From the NCBI GenBank assembly GCA_964235945.1, contig CAXSDV010000039.1, forward strand, positions 1 through 27,023: a stretch of 27,023 nucleotides of DNA. Reading direction: 5' to 3'. This stretch comes from JASLDZ01 sp964235945. Lineage in GTDB: Bacteria > Pseudomonadota > Alphaproteobacteria > Caulobacterales > Caulobacteraceae. The notes beneath the pieces are model-generated. The model saw only the letters and a program-made list of their open reading frames with translations. It was not told the origin of the DNA and ran no database searches. This document shows positions 1 to 7,440 of the stretch, in pieces (within the stretch, counting starts at the first letter, position 1; every line of letters starts with the position of its first letter). The position numbers were made by a program, and so were the translations under genes.

Positions 1-2
1 GC

Positions 3-236
3 GCGCTACCCATTCCGAACAGCTTCGATCAATCGAAGGAAGACAACGAGAACAACTACAACTTCTACGATACGGGCGTGCAGGGCTCGGAAGCGCCCTC
101 CGGCCGTTGGACCTCGGGCCCCTCCCTGGACGGCAAGGGCCAATACTCCGTCTTCAAGAACTATCCCATGGGCGACGAACCGGTGCTGGGGCCCGCGCGG
201 CCCGACAGCGGCGCCGAGAAGCAGCAGATCGCCTGA
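3..236 (+). CDS. C-terminal fragment of an unrecognised hydrophilic protein
   Basis: An open frame enters from the left edge and ends at TGA 234-236, leaving 77 residues. The start lies outside the window. The visible part is hydrophilic, rich in Asn, Asp, Gly and Pro, and has no membrane segment; it contains an Asn/Tyr cluster (NENNYNFYD) and ends QQIA. It looks like an extended or disordered tail rather than a folded catalytic domain, and I do not recognise the family. In many alphaproteobacteria a cell-wall hydrolase gene precedes rnpB-mraZ, but nothing in this fragment proves that here. A GC-rich hairpin begins 18 nt after the stop. The frame is supported by codon composition and by the lack of any better frame in this stretch. 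Confidence 0.6.
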   Translation, partial: ALPIPNSFDQSKEDNENNYNFYDTGVQGSEAPSGRWTSGPSLDGKGQYSVFKNYPMGDEPVLGPARPDSGAEKQQIA

Positions 237-254
237 TCTGAGCGCGCGTGCGGG

Positions 255-272
255 GGCGGGGATCGCCCCGCC
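255..272 (+). terminator. GC-rich hairpin after the first gene
   Basis: A perfect 7-bp stem (255-261 with 266-272) closes an ATCG loop, 18 nt beyond the stop at 236. No T-run follows, so intrinsic termination is uncertain; it may instead protect the mRNA 3' end or simply reflect the base composition. Confidence 0.35.
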
Positions 273-299
273 TCCGTACGCCCGCGCCCGCTCCGCGCA

Positions 300-328
300 T
301 TGACCCCGCCGCCCCGATCCGCCACACC
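300..328 (+). promoter_or_regulatory. Possible rnpB promoter
   Basis: TTGACC at 300-305 is a near-consensus -35 hexamer. It lies exactly 35 nt before the predicted 5' end of RNase P RNA (335). A 17-nt spacer leads to CACACC at 323-328, a poor -10. Spacing and position are the support; the -10 sequence is weak. Confidence 0.4.
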
Positions 329-334
329 GCGGGC

Positions 335-760
<426 letters not shown>

Positions 761-772
761 ACATTCTCCACA

Positions 773-809
773 GCGCGGACGAGCCTCTTCGGGCTCGTCT
801 AGCCCGCGC
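773..809 (+). terminator. Probable rnpB terminator hairpin
   Basis: GACGAGCC (778-785 region) pairs with GGCTCGTC (792-799) around a TCTTCG loop. The stem can be extended by GCGCGG (773-778) pairing with CCGCGC (804-809) across a small bulge. It starts 13 nt after the RNase P RNA 3' end. There is no strong U-tract, so it may act as a processing or attenuation hairpin rather than a classic intrinsic terminator. Confidence 0.5.
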
Positions 810-816
810 CGACATT

Positions 817-831
817 GTTCCTTGTATGTTC
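817..831 (+). promoter_or_regulatory. Candidate LexA (SOS) box ahead of mraZ
   Basis: GTTC at 817-820 and GTTC at 828-831 are separated by exactly 7 nt. This matches the direct-repeat operator GTTC-N7-GTTC known for LexA in alphaproteobacteria. It is intergenic, downstream of rnpB and upstream of the division operon, where a repressor would act on mraZ transcription. An 8-base-specific motif can occur once by chance in a window this size, so the call rests on position as well as sequence. Confidence 0.45.
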
Positions 832-851
832 TGGAAAGACTCTGTTCATAA
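822..851 (+). promoter_or_regulatory. Weak candidate promoter for the dcw operon
   Basis: TTGTAT (822-827) is followed after 18 nt by TCATAA (846-851), the most AT-rich stretch in the leader. The fit to a sigma-70 promoter is only moderate. The elements overlap the candidate LexA box and include GACTC (838-842), a GANTC site that CcrM would methylate in Caulobacterales. Other start points within 820-910 are possible. Confidence 0.25.
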
Positions 852-854
852 CTT

Positions 855-872
855 GTGTCGGGCTTGCGACAC
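855..872. repeat. 18-bp inverted repeat in the mraZ leader
   Basis: GTGTCG (855-860) and CGACAC (867-872) form a perfect 6-bp inverted repeat around a 6-nt centre. It could be a dimeric regulator's operator or a small mRNA hairpin in the 5' leader. No known regulator motif was recognised. Confidence 0.35.
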
Positions 873-913
873 CTTGCCGGACGCTTAACCGGAACGGCCC
901 GGTGTCATTGTCT

Positions 914-947
914 CCCATTCTAGCCCGTGTTAACCCAGTCGGGCCCG
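914..947 (-). promoter_or_regulatory. Candidate MraZ box: four 10-nt phased repeats
   Basis: On the plus strand CCCA, CCCG, CCCA and CCCG start at 914, 924, 934 and 944, exactly 10 nt apart. On the minus strand they read TGGG or CGGG followed by one variable base and a 5-nt spacer. Known MraZ operators consist of TGGGN direct repeats with 5-nt spacers just upstream of mraZ, so this is a strong structural match apart from T-to-C in two units. It ends about 38 nt before the chosen GTG start of mraZ, which fits autorepression of the operon. Confidence 0.55.
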
Positions 948-984
948 GCGGATGGGGCCGTCCCGGGTGCGCGAAGGCTCATGC

Positions 985-1449
985 GTGTTCCTGTCGACCT
1001 TCGAGAAGCAGCTGGACGCGAAGCGGCGCATCGTCGTGCCCGCCGAGTTCCGCGCGCTCTCGACCGGGTCGTTCGACGGGGTGTTCTGCTTCCCCTCCAT
1101 CGAGGCGGACTGCCTGGAGGGGGGCGGCCAGGCGCTGTTCGCGCGCTACGACGCGCTGATCGGCGAGCTGCCCTTCGGCGACCCGCTCCGCTCGGCGCTG
1201 GAGACCTCGATCTACTCGGGGGTGAGCCGGCTGGCCTTCGACACCGCCGGCCGCATCGTCCTGCCCGAGGAGCTGTGCGAGCAGTTCGGCCTGTCCGACT
1301 GGGTGGCGGTGGTGGGCCTGGGCGACCGCTTCCAGATCTGGAGCCGCGAGAGCTTCCGCGAGCACCGCGCCGCCCAGCGCCTCGCCGCCCGCGAGGGGCT
1401 GGCGCGCTTGCGCGAAGGCCAGCGCGCCCGGCCGGGAGCCGCCGCGTGA
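985..1449 (+). CDS. mraZ: MraZ transcriptional regulator
   Basis: MraZ is a small AbrB-like DNA-binding protein that forms a ring and regulates its own dcw operon. The 154-residue product has both signature DXXXR motifs, D11-AKR-R15 near the N-terminus and D86-TAG-R90 in the second repeat, as in the tandem-repeat MraZ fold. I chose GTG 985 because it gives the family's usual N-terminus (V/M-FLSTFEKQLDAKRR) and has AAGG at 974-977 with 7-nt spacing. ATG 952 in the same frame would add 11 residues that the family lacks. The C-terminus is extended, Ala/Arg-rich and probably disordered. The stop overlaps the rsmH start (GTGA), so the two are likely translationally coupled. It is the first gene of the dcw operon, and its probable operator lies immediately upstream. 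Confidence 0.96.
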   Translation: MFLSTFEKQLDAKRRIVVPAEFRALSTGSFDGVFCFPSIEADCLEGGGQALFARYDALIGELPFGDPLRSALETSIYSGVSRLAFDTAGRIVLPEELCEQFGLSDWVAVVGLGDRFQIWSRESFREHRAAQRLAAREGLARLREGQRARPGAAA

Positions 1450-2405
1450 GCGCCGCGGTCCCGCCCCATGTCGGCGTGCTGCTGGCCGAAGTGCTGGAGG
1501 CGCTCGCCCCCGCGCCCGGCGCGCACCTGGTGGACTGCACCTTCGGGGCCGGCGGCTACAGCCGCGCCTTGCTGGAGCGCGGCGCGCGGGTCACCGCCTT
1601 CGACCGCGACCCGACCGCCGCGGACTTCGCCGTTCCGCTCCTCGCCGAGTTCGGCGACCGCTTCCGCCTGATCCCGCGCCGCTTCTCCGAGCTGGAGGCG
1701 GGGCTGGCCGAATCGGGCGGGCCGGCGCCGGACGGGATCGTGTTCGACCTGGGCGTCTCGTCCATGCAACTCGACCGGGCCGAGCGCGGCTTCTCCTTCA
1801 TGCGCGACGGCCCGCTGGACATGCGCATGGGCGGCGAGGGGCCGTCGGCCGCCGACCTCGTCAACACCGCGCCGGAGGAGGAGCTGGCGCGGGTGATCTG
1901 GGCCTACGGCGAGGAGCGTCGCTCGCGCCGGATCGCGGGCTTTCTCGTGCGCCGCCGGGGCGAGGCCCCCTTCACCCGCACCCTGGACCTCGCGGCCGTG
2001 GTGGAGCGCGCCCTGGGCGGCCGGCGCGGCGCGCCCACCCATCCGGCCACCCGCACCTTCCAGGCGCTCCGCATCGCGGTGAACGACGAGTTGGGCGAAC
2101 TGGCGGCGGGCTTGGCCGCGGCGGAACGCGCCCTGGGCGAATCGGGCCGACTCGTGGTGGTCACTTTCCATTCGTTGGAGGACCGGGTGGCCAAGGCGTT
2201 CCTGACCGAGCGCGCCGGGCGCACCCCGGGCGGCTCGCGCCACCTGCCGGCCGCCGCCGCCGGCCCCCCGCCGAGCTTCGCCCTCCTGCGCTCCGGGGCG
2301 CTCGCGCCTTGCGAGGCCGAGGCTCGCGCCAACCCCCGCGCGCGCTCCGCCAAGCTGCGCGCCGCCGTTCGCACGTCCGCCCCCGCCTGGAGCGCCGCCG
2401 CATGA
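1446..2405 (+). CDS. rsmH: 16S rRNA m4C1402 methyltransferase RsmH (MraW)
   Basis: RsmH methylates N4 of cytidine 1402 in the decoding centre of 16S rRNA using S-adenosylmethionine. The 319-residue length is normal. The SAM-binding motif D30-CTFGAGG-Y is near the N-terminus, FDLGVSS (100-106) forms the next conserved loop, and FHSLEDR (around 241-247) is the family's C-terminal signature. The segment MRDGPLDMRM typical of RsmH is also present. The start is GTG 1446, which overlaps the mraZ stop by 4 nt. An in-frame opening extends upstream to 927 but runs through mraZ in another frame and is not coding. The stop overlaps the ftsL ATG (ATGA). Identification is secure from the motifs and its place in the dcw cluster. 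Confidence 0.97.
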   Translation: MSAAVPPHVGVLLAEVLEALAPAPGAHLVDCTFGAGGYSRALLERGARVTAFDRDPTAADFAVPLLAEFGDRFRLIPRRFSELEAGLAESGGPAPDGIVFDLGVSSMQLDRAERGFSFMRDGPLDMRMGGEGPSAADLVNTAPEEELARVIWAYGEERRSRRIAGFLVRRRGEAPFTRTLDLAAVVERALGGRRGAPTHPATRTFQALRIAVNDELGELAAGLAAAERALGESGRLVVVTFHSLEDRVAKAFLTERAGRTPGGSRHLPAAAAGPPPSFALLRSGALAPCEAEARANPRARSAKLRAAVRTSAPAWSAAA

Positions 2406-2773
2406 ACCTCGTGGACGTCCTGTTCAGCCGGCGGGTGCGAGGGTTCCGCGTGATCGAGCTCGTGGCGGTGGGGTGCCTGGCCGTGCTGGTGCTGGGCGTC
2501 TACGCCTTCAAGGCGGGCGCCGGGCGCGAGAGCGCGCGCATAAGCGACGTGGACCATCAGATCTTCGACGAGCGCCGCCGGGTGCGCCTCCTGCGTGCGG
2601 AGATCTCCCACCTGGAGCAGCCCGCGCGACTGGAGCGCCTGTCCAGCACCTACCTCGGCATGGCCCCCACCGCCGCCCCGCGCGAGGCTCCGGTGGACGG
2701 CTTGGCCGAGCTCGCCCGAAGCACCAGCGCGCCCGTGCATTCCACCGCCGCCCCCGCGGAGGCCGTGCGGTGA
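2402..2773 (+). CDS. ftsL: Cell division protein FtsL
   Basis: FtsL is a small bitopic inner-membrane protein of the divisome; with FtsB and FtsQ it activates the FtsWI septal synthase. The 123-residue product has a short cytoplasmic N-terminus, one membrane segment at about residues 16-36, and a charged periplasmic helix (about 41-76) with coiled-coil character and an SYLG-like end (STYLGM, 82-87). The tail from about residue 90 is Ala/Pro-rich and probably disordered. Sequence conservation in FtsL is low, so the call rests on size, topology and position between rsmH and ftsI. ATG 2402 overlaps the rsmH stop, and the ftsL stop overlaps the ftsI GTG, giving tight coupling on both sides. Confidence 0.9.
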   Translation: MNLVDVLFSRRVRGFRVIELVAVGCLAVLVLGVYAFKAGAGRESARISDVDHQIFDERRRVRLLRAEISHLEQPARLERLSSTYLGMAPTAAPREAPVDGLAELARSTSAPVHSTAAPAEAVR

Positions 2774-4554
2774 GCCCCGTCGACGTCGAGCACGGTTCGC
2801 CCGCGCCGCCACGTCCCGCCCAGGCGTGGCGACGGCTGGTGGAAGGCGTGTGGGCGGTGGAGCACGCCTTCGAGCGCGCCCGCGCCGAGGACCGGGCGGT
2901 GGACGACACGCGCCTGCGCATCTTCCTCGTGCTGTGCCTGTTCGCCCTGGCTTTCGTGTTCGTGGCGGCCCAGGCCGGGCGCAAGGCGCTGTTCTCCGGC
3001 CTCGGCCGCACGGAGATGGACGCGCCGGTGGTCGCCGCCGCCCGCGCCGACCTCGTGGACCGCAACGGCGAACTCCTGGCCGTCGACCTCGCCCACTACG
3101 GCCTGTACCTGGACGCCCGCGAGGTGTGGGACGCCAAGGAGACCCGCCGGGCCCTGCGGCGCGCCCTGCCCAAGCTCTCCCCCGAGCGGCTGGACAAGGC
3201 GCTGGCGAGCGGTCGGCGCGAATACGTGTTCGGCGGCCTGACGCCCCAGGAGAAGGAGCGCGTCCACGACCTCGGCCTGCCGGGCCTTTCCTTCGAGGAG
3301 GAAAGCCGGCGCGTGTACCCGCTCGGCCCCCAGGCGGCGCACCTGATCGGCTTCTCCGACTCCTCCGGCCGGGGCCTGGCGGGGGCCGAGCGCGCGGCGG
3401 ACGGCGCCTTGCGCGGCGCGGCGGCCGGCGGCGGCCAGGTGCAGCTCGCCATGGACCTGCGCGTCCAGGGCGCGCTGGAGGACGAGCTGCGCCGGGGGCT
3501 GAACGAGTTCTCCGCCCACGCGGCCATCGGACTCGTCACCGACATGAAGACGGGAGAGGTGCTGGCGCTCTCCAGCCTGCCCGACTTCGACCCCAACGCG
3601 CCCGGGTCGGCCGACCCCGCCGCCCTGGTCGACCACGCGGCGGCGTCCGTCTACGAGATGGGCTCGACCTTCAAGATGTTCACCTTCGCCGAGGCGTTGG
3701 ACTCGGGCGCGGTGAACCTGAACTCGCGGTTCGACGCCACCTCCCTGCGGATCGGGCCGCGGGTGATCCACGACTTCCACAAGGCTCAGCGCGAATTGAC
3801 GCCGCGCGAGATCTTCGACCTGTCGTCCAACATCGGCACCGCCAAGATGGCTCTGGCGGCGGGCGGGCCCACCATGGCGCGCTACTTCCAGAGCTTCGGC
3901 CTGCTGTCCACCGCGCCCATCGAGCTGGCCGAGACCGCCCACCCGATCAGCCCCAAGACGTGGGACGAGAACACCGTCGCCTCCGCCGCCTTCGGCAACG
4001 CCATCGCCGTGTCGCCGCTGAACGTGGCCGCGGGCGTCGGCGCGATCATGAACGGCGGGCTCTACGTGCCGCTCACCGTGCTCAAGCGCCGGCCGGACGC
4101 GCCGACGCCCGGCGTGCGCCGGGTGGTGCGGCCCGAGACCTCGCGCACCATGCTGGACCTGATGCGCGACAACGTGGTCGACCCCCACGGCTCGGGCGGC
4201 AAGGCGGACGCCCCCGGACTGCGCGTGGGCGGCAAGACCGGCTCCAACGAGAAGGCGGGCGTGGGCGGCTACCAGCGCAAGAAGCTGTTCACCTCCTTCG
4301 CCGGCGTGTTCCCGACGGACGGGCCGCTGGACGCCCACCGCTACCTGGTGCTCGTGCTGATGGACGAGCCCCAGGCCACGCCCGCGACCTTCGGCTTCGC
4401 CACCGCCGGCTGGAACTCGGCGGTGGTGGCCGGGCGCGTGATCGACCGCATCGCGGGCTTCGTGGGCGTGGCCCGAACCCCCGCCACTCCCTTCGCCCCG
4501 CCCAAGCCCGCCGCGCATCCGGTGGACGAGGAGACGACGGGCGGGCTGCGGTGA
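2770..4554 (+). CDS. ftsI: Septal peptidoglycan transpeptidase FtsI (PBP3)
   Basis: FtsI is a monofunctional class B penicillin-binding protein that cross-links septal peptidoglycan and works with the glycosyltransferase FtsW. The 594-residue product has an N-terminal cytoplasmic arm with EHAFERAR, as seen in Caulobacterales, one membrane anchor at about residues 50-68, and a pedestal region beginning RADLVDRNGELLAV. The transpeptidase domain carries the catalytic S299-TF-K302, then S352-S-N354, and K489-T-G491. GTG 2770 was chosen because it overlaps the ftsL stop by 4 nt and gives a sensible N-terminus; the frame is open further upstream but inside ftsL. The C-terminal tail after about residue 570 is Pro-rich. 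It would be a beta-lactam target. The partner ftsW is not in the window. Confidence 0.97.
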   Translation: MSPVDVEHGSPAPPRPAQAWRRLVEGVWAVEHAFERARAEDRAVDDTRLRIFLVLCLFALAFVFVAAQAGRKALFSGLGRTEMDAPVVAAARADLVDRNGELLAVDLAHYGLYLDAREVWDAKETRRALRRALPKLSPERLDKALASGRREYVFGGLTPQEKERVHDLGLPGLSFEEESRRVYPLGPQAAHLIGFSDSSGRGLAGAERAADGALRGAAAGGGQVQLAMDLRVQGALEDELRRGLNEFSAHAAIGLVTDMKTGEVLALSSLPDFDPNAPGSADPAALVDHAAASVYEMGSTFKMFTFAEALDSGAVNLNSRFDATSLRIGPRVIHDFHKAQRELTPREIFDLSSNIGTAKMALAAGGPTMARYFQSFGLLSTAPIELAETAHPISPKTWDENTVASAAFGNAIAVSPLNVAAGVGAIMNGGLYVPLTVLKRRPDAPTPGVRRVVRPETSRTMLDLMRDNVVDPHGSGGKADAPGLRVGGKTGSNEKAGVGGYQRKKLFTSFAGVFPTDGPLDAHRYLVLVLMDEPQATPATFGFATAGWNSAVVAGRVIDRIAGFVGVARTPATPFAPPKPAAHPVDEETTGGLR

Positions 4555-6059
4555 CGCCGCCTTCCCCCCGGCGCTTGTCCGCCCTCGTCGCCCGCGACCT
4601 CCCCGTCGATCCCGAGATCACCGGCGTCACCGCCGACAGCCGTGCGGTGCGGCCGGGCGTGCTGTTCGCCGCCCTGCCCGGGTCGCGGGCGGACGGGCGC
4701 GGCTTCATTCCCGCCGCCCTGGCCGCCGGGGCCGCCGCGGTGATCGCGCCGGAGGAGGCTCCCGACCTGGACGCCCTCCGCTTGGACGGGGCGGTCCCCC
4801 TGGTGCGCGCCGCCGATCCGCGCCGGCTCTACGCCCTGGCCGCCGCCGCCTTCTACGGCGCCCGGCCGGAGATCTGCGTGGCGGTGACGGGCACCAACGG
4901 CAAGACCTCCGTCGCCGTGTTCTGCCGCCAGTTGTTCACCGCCCTGGGCCGCCCCGCCGCCAGCATGGGCACCCTGGGCGTGCAGACGGCGGATACGGCG
5001 CTGACGCCCCCCGGCCTGACCACGCCGGATGCGGGCGAGCTCGCGCGCCTCCTCGCCGAGCTCGCGGGCATGGGCGTGACGCGGCTGGCGCTGGAGGCGT
5101 CGAGCCACGGCCTCGACCAGCGGCGGCTGGACGCGGTGGAGCTGAAGGCGGCGGGCTTCACCAATCTCAGCCGCGACCACCTCGACTACCACGCCGACAT
5201 GGACGCCTACCGCGCCGCCAAGCTGGAGCTGTTCGAGCGCCTTCTACCCCGGGGCGGAACCGCCGTGCTCAACGCGGACAGCCCCGAGTACGGCCGCTTC
5301 GCCGCCGCCGCCGTGTCCCGCGGACAGACGGTGATGTCGGTGGGGGAGGCGGGCCAGGCGCTGCGGCTCCTGTCGCGCACCTCCACCCCCGAGGGGCAGA
5401 CGCTGGAGCTGGACGCGGCCGGCGTGCGCCGCACCGTGCGCCTGCCCCTGGCGGGGGCCTTCCAGGCCTCCAACGCCCTGGTGGCGGCGGGCTTGGTGAT
5501 CGCGACGGGCGAGGCCCCGGATGCGGTGCTCGCCGCGCTGGAGCGCCTGGAGGGCGCCCCCGGCCGCCTGCAGCACGTGGGCTCCGGCCCGAACGGCGGC
5601 GAAGCGTACGTCGACTACGCCCACACTCCCGACGGGCTCGCCACGGTGCTGGCCGCGCTGCGCCCGCACGCGCGCGGTCGGCTCCTGGCGGTGATCGGGG
5701 CCGGCGGCGACCGCGACCGCGCCAAGCGTCCGCTGATGGGCGAGGCGGCCGCGCGTGTGGCCGAGCTCGTCATCGTCACCGACGACAACCCCCGGTCGGA
5801 GGACCCCGCCGCCATCCGCCGCGAGGTGCTGGCCGGCGCGCCGGGAGCGTGGGAGGTGGGCGACCGCCGCGCCGCCATCCGCGCGGGCGTCGACCAGCTC
5901 GGCCCCGGCGACGTGCTGGTGGTCGCCGGCAAGGGCCATGAGCAGGGCCAGACGGTGGCGGGCGTGGTCCACCCCTTCGACGACGTGGCGGAGGTGCGCG
6001 CCGCCCTCCGGGCCCTGGCCGCGCCGCCGCCCGCCCGCCCCGGCGGCGCCCGTGGCTGA
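4551..6059 (+). CDS. murE: UDP-MurNAc-L-Ala-D-Glu:meso-diaminopimelate ligase MurE
   Basis: MurE adds the third amino acid of the peptidoglycan stem peptide in the cytoplasm, using ATP. The 502-residue product has the Mur-ligase ATP loop G114-TNGKTS at the start of the central domain. It also carries the D412-N-P-R415 motif that marks meso-diaminopimelate rather than lysine specificity, and EASSHGLDQ of the central domain. GTG 4551 overlaps the ftsI stop; the same frame stays open far upstream only because stop codons are rare at this GC. The murF start lies 8 nt inside the 3' end of this gene. The product passes UDP-MurNAc-tripeptide to MurF, encoded next. Confidence 0.97.
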   Translation: MTPPSPRRLSALVARDLPVDPEITGVTADSRAVRPGVLFAALPGSRADGRGFIPAALAAGAAAVIAPEEAPDLDALRLDGAVPLVRAADPRRLYALAAAAFYGARPEICVAVTGTNGKTSVAVFCRQLFTALGRPAASMGTLGVQTADTALTPPGLTTPDAGELARLLAELAGMGVTRLALEASSHGLDQRRLDAVELKAAGFTNLSRDHLDYHADMDAYRAAKLELFERLLPRGGTAVLNADSPEYGRFAAAAVSRGQTVMSVGEAGQALRLLSRTSTPEGQTLELDAAGVRRTVRLPLAGAFQASNALVAAGLVIATGEAPDAVLAALERLEGAPGRLQHVGSGPNGGEAYVDYAHTPDGLATVLAALRPHARGRLLAVIGAGGDRDRAKRPLMGEAAARVAELVIVTDDNPRSEDPAAIRREVLAGAPGAWEVGDRRAAIRAGVDQLGPGDVLVVAGKGHEQGQTVAGVVHPFDDVAEVRAALRALAAPPPARPGGARG

Positions 6060-7440
6060 GCCGCTGTGGACGTCGGGGGCGGTCGCGCAGGCGACGGGCG
6101 GCGTTCCGCACGGCGCCCCCTTCGCCGCGACGGGGATCGCCTTCGACACCCGCGAGGTCGCTCCCGGCGACCTGTTCGTGGCGCTGGAGGGCGCGCGCGA
6201 CGGCCACGACTTCGCCGTCTCGGCCTTCGCCGCGGGCGCCGCGGGCGCCCTGGTCTCGCGCCCGGTGGAGGGCGGCCCTTTCGTGCGGGTGGAGGGCTCG
6301 ACCCTCCTCGCCCTGGAGCGCTTGGCCGCCGCCGCGCGCGACCGCAGCGGCGCGCGCCGCGCCGCGGTCACCGGCTCCGTGGGCAAGACCAGCGTCACCC
6401 AGGCGATCCTGGCGGGGCTGAAGGTGGCGGGCGCCGCGCACGGCTCGGTCAAGTCGTTCAACAACCACATCGGCGTGCCGTTGACCCTCGCGCGCATGCC
6501 CGCCGACACGCGCCATGCGGTGTTCGAGCTCGGCATGAACCATCCGGGCGAGATCGGGCCCCTGTCGCGGCTGGTGCGGCCGCACGTGGCGGTGGTGACC
6601 AATGTCGGCCCCGTCCACACCGAAGCCTTTGAGGACGGCGAGGCGGGGGTGGCGCGCGCCAAGGCGGAGATCTTCGAAGGGCTGGAGCCGGGCGGTGCGG
6701 CGGTGCTGGACGCGGACGGAGCCTGGTTCGACACCCTGGCCGCCGCGGCCGGCGCGCGCGGCGCGCGGGTGACCACCTTCGGGCGGGCGGAGGGGGCGGA
6801 CGCGCGCCTGCTCGACATCTCGCCCGACGGGGAGGGAAGCGCGGTGGTCGCCGTGCTGCACGGCCGCACCCTGCGCTACCCCCTCGCCCAGGCGGGGGCG
6901 CATTGGGGGCCGAACAGTCTGGCGGCCCTGCTGGCCCTGGACGCCCTGGGCGCGCCGCTGGAGGCGGGGCTGTCGGCCCTGGCCGGCTTCGCGCCCCTGG
7001 CCGGCCGCGGGGCCGAGCGGTCGGTCACGCTGGCCGGCGGCGGGAGCTGGCGGCTGATCGACGAGAGCTACAACGCCAACCCGGTGTCCATGCGCGCGGC
7101 GCTCGACACCCTGTCGCGCCGCCCCGGCCGCCGGGTGGCGGTGCTGACCGACATGCTGGAACTCGGACCGGACGCCGTCGCGCGCCACGCCGCCCTGGCC
7201 GGGCCCGCCGCGGACGCCGCCGACCTCGTCTTCACCGCGGGCCCCCTCATGCGGGCCCTGCACGAGGCCCTGCCCGCCGCGCGCCGCGCGGACTGGGCGC
7301 CGGACGCGGAAACGCTCGCCCCCCTCGTCGCCGCGGCGCTGCGCCCGGGCGACGCGGTGATGGTCAAGGGCTCGAACGGGTCTAAGGCGTCCGCGATCGT
7401 CCGCGCGCTCCTGGCGCGGGCGGGAGGCGAGGCCGGCTGA
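6052..7440 (+). CDS. murF: UDP-MurNAc-tripeptide:D-Ala-D-Ala ligase MurF
   Basis: MurF completes the UDP-MurNAc-pentapeptide by ligating D-Ala-D-Ala with ATP hydrolysis. The 462-residue length is typical. It has the N-terminal substrate domain (GIAFDTREVAPGDLFVAL), the P-loop G108-SVGKTS in the central domain, the ELGMNHPGEI and TNVGPVHTE motifs characteristic of MurF, and DESYNANPVSMRAAL in the C-terminal domain. GTG 6052 overlaps murE by 8 nt. The stop codon shares its A with the mraY ATG, so the operon continues without a gap. Confidence 0.97.
   Translation: MAEPLWTSGAVAQATGGVPHGAPFAATGIAFDTREVAPGDLFVALEGARDGHDFAVSAFAAGAAGALVSRPVEGGPFVRVEGSTLLALERLAAAARDRSGARRAAVTGSVGKTSVTQAILAGLKVAGAAHGSVKSFNNHIGVPLTLARMPADTRHAVFELGMNHPGEIGPLSRLVRPHVAVVTNVGPVHTEAFEDGEAGVARAKAEIFEGLEPGGAAVLDADGAWFDTLAAAAGARGARVTTFGRAEGADARLLDISPDGEGSAVVAVLHGRTLRYPLAQAGAHWGPNSLAALLALDALGAPLEAGLSALAGFAPLAGRGAERSVTLAGGGSWRLIDESYNANPVSMRAALDTLSRRPGRRVAVLTDMLELGPDAVARHAALAGPAADAADLVFTAGPLMRALHEALPAARRADWAPDAETLAPLVAAALRPGDAVMVKGSNGSKASAIVRALLARAGGEAG

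Noticed and set aside
885..933. Two TTAA elements (885-888 and 930-933) as a CtrA site
   Set aside because: They are 41 nt apart, not the 7 nt required for a CtrA full site.
952..984. ATG 952 as the mraZ start
   Set aside because: It would add 11 residues not found in the family; GTG 985 has a better-spaced ribosome site and gives the expected first residues.
2595..4550. Upstream extension of the murE frame through ftsI
   Set aside because: MurE's real N-terminus begins at GTG 4551; the extension is Arg/Pro-rich and lies over FtsI's conserved domain.
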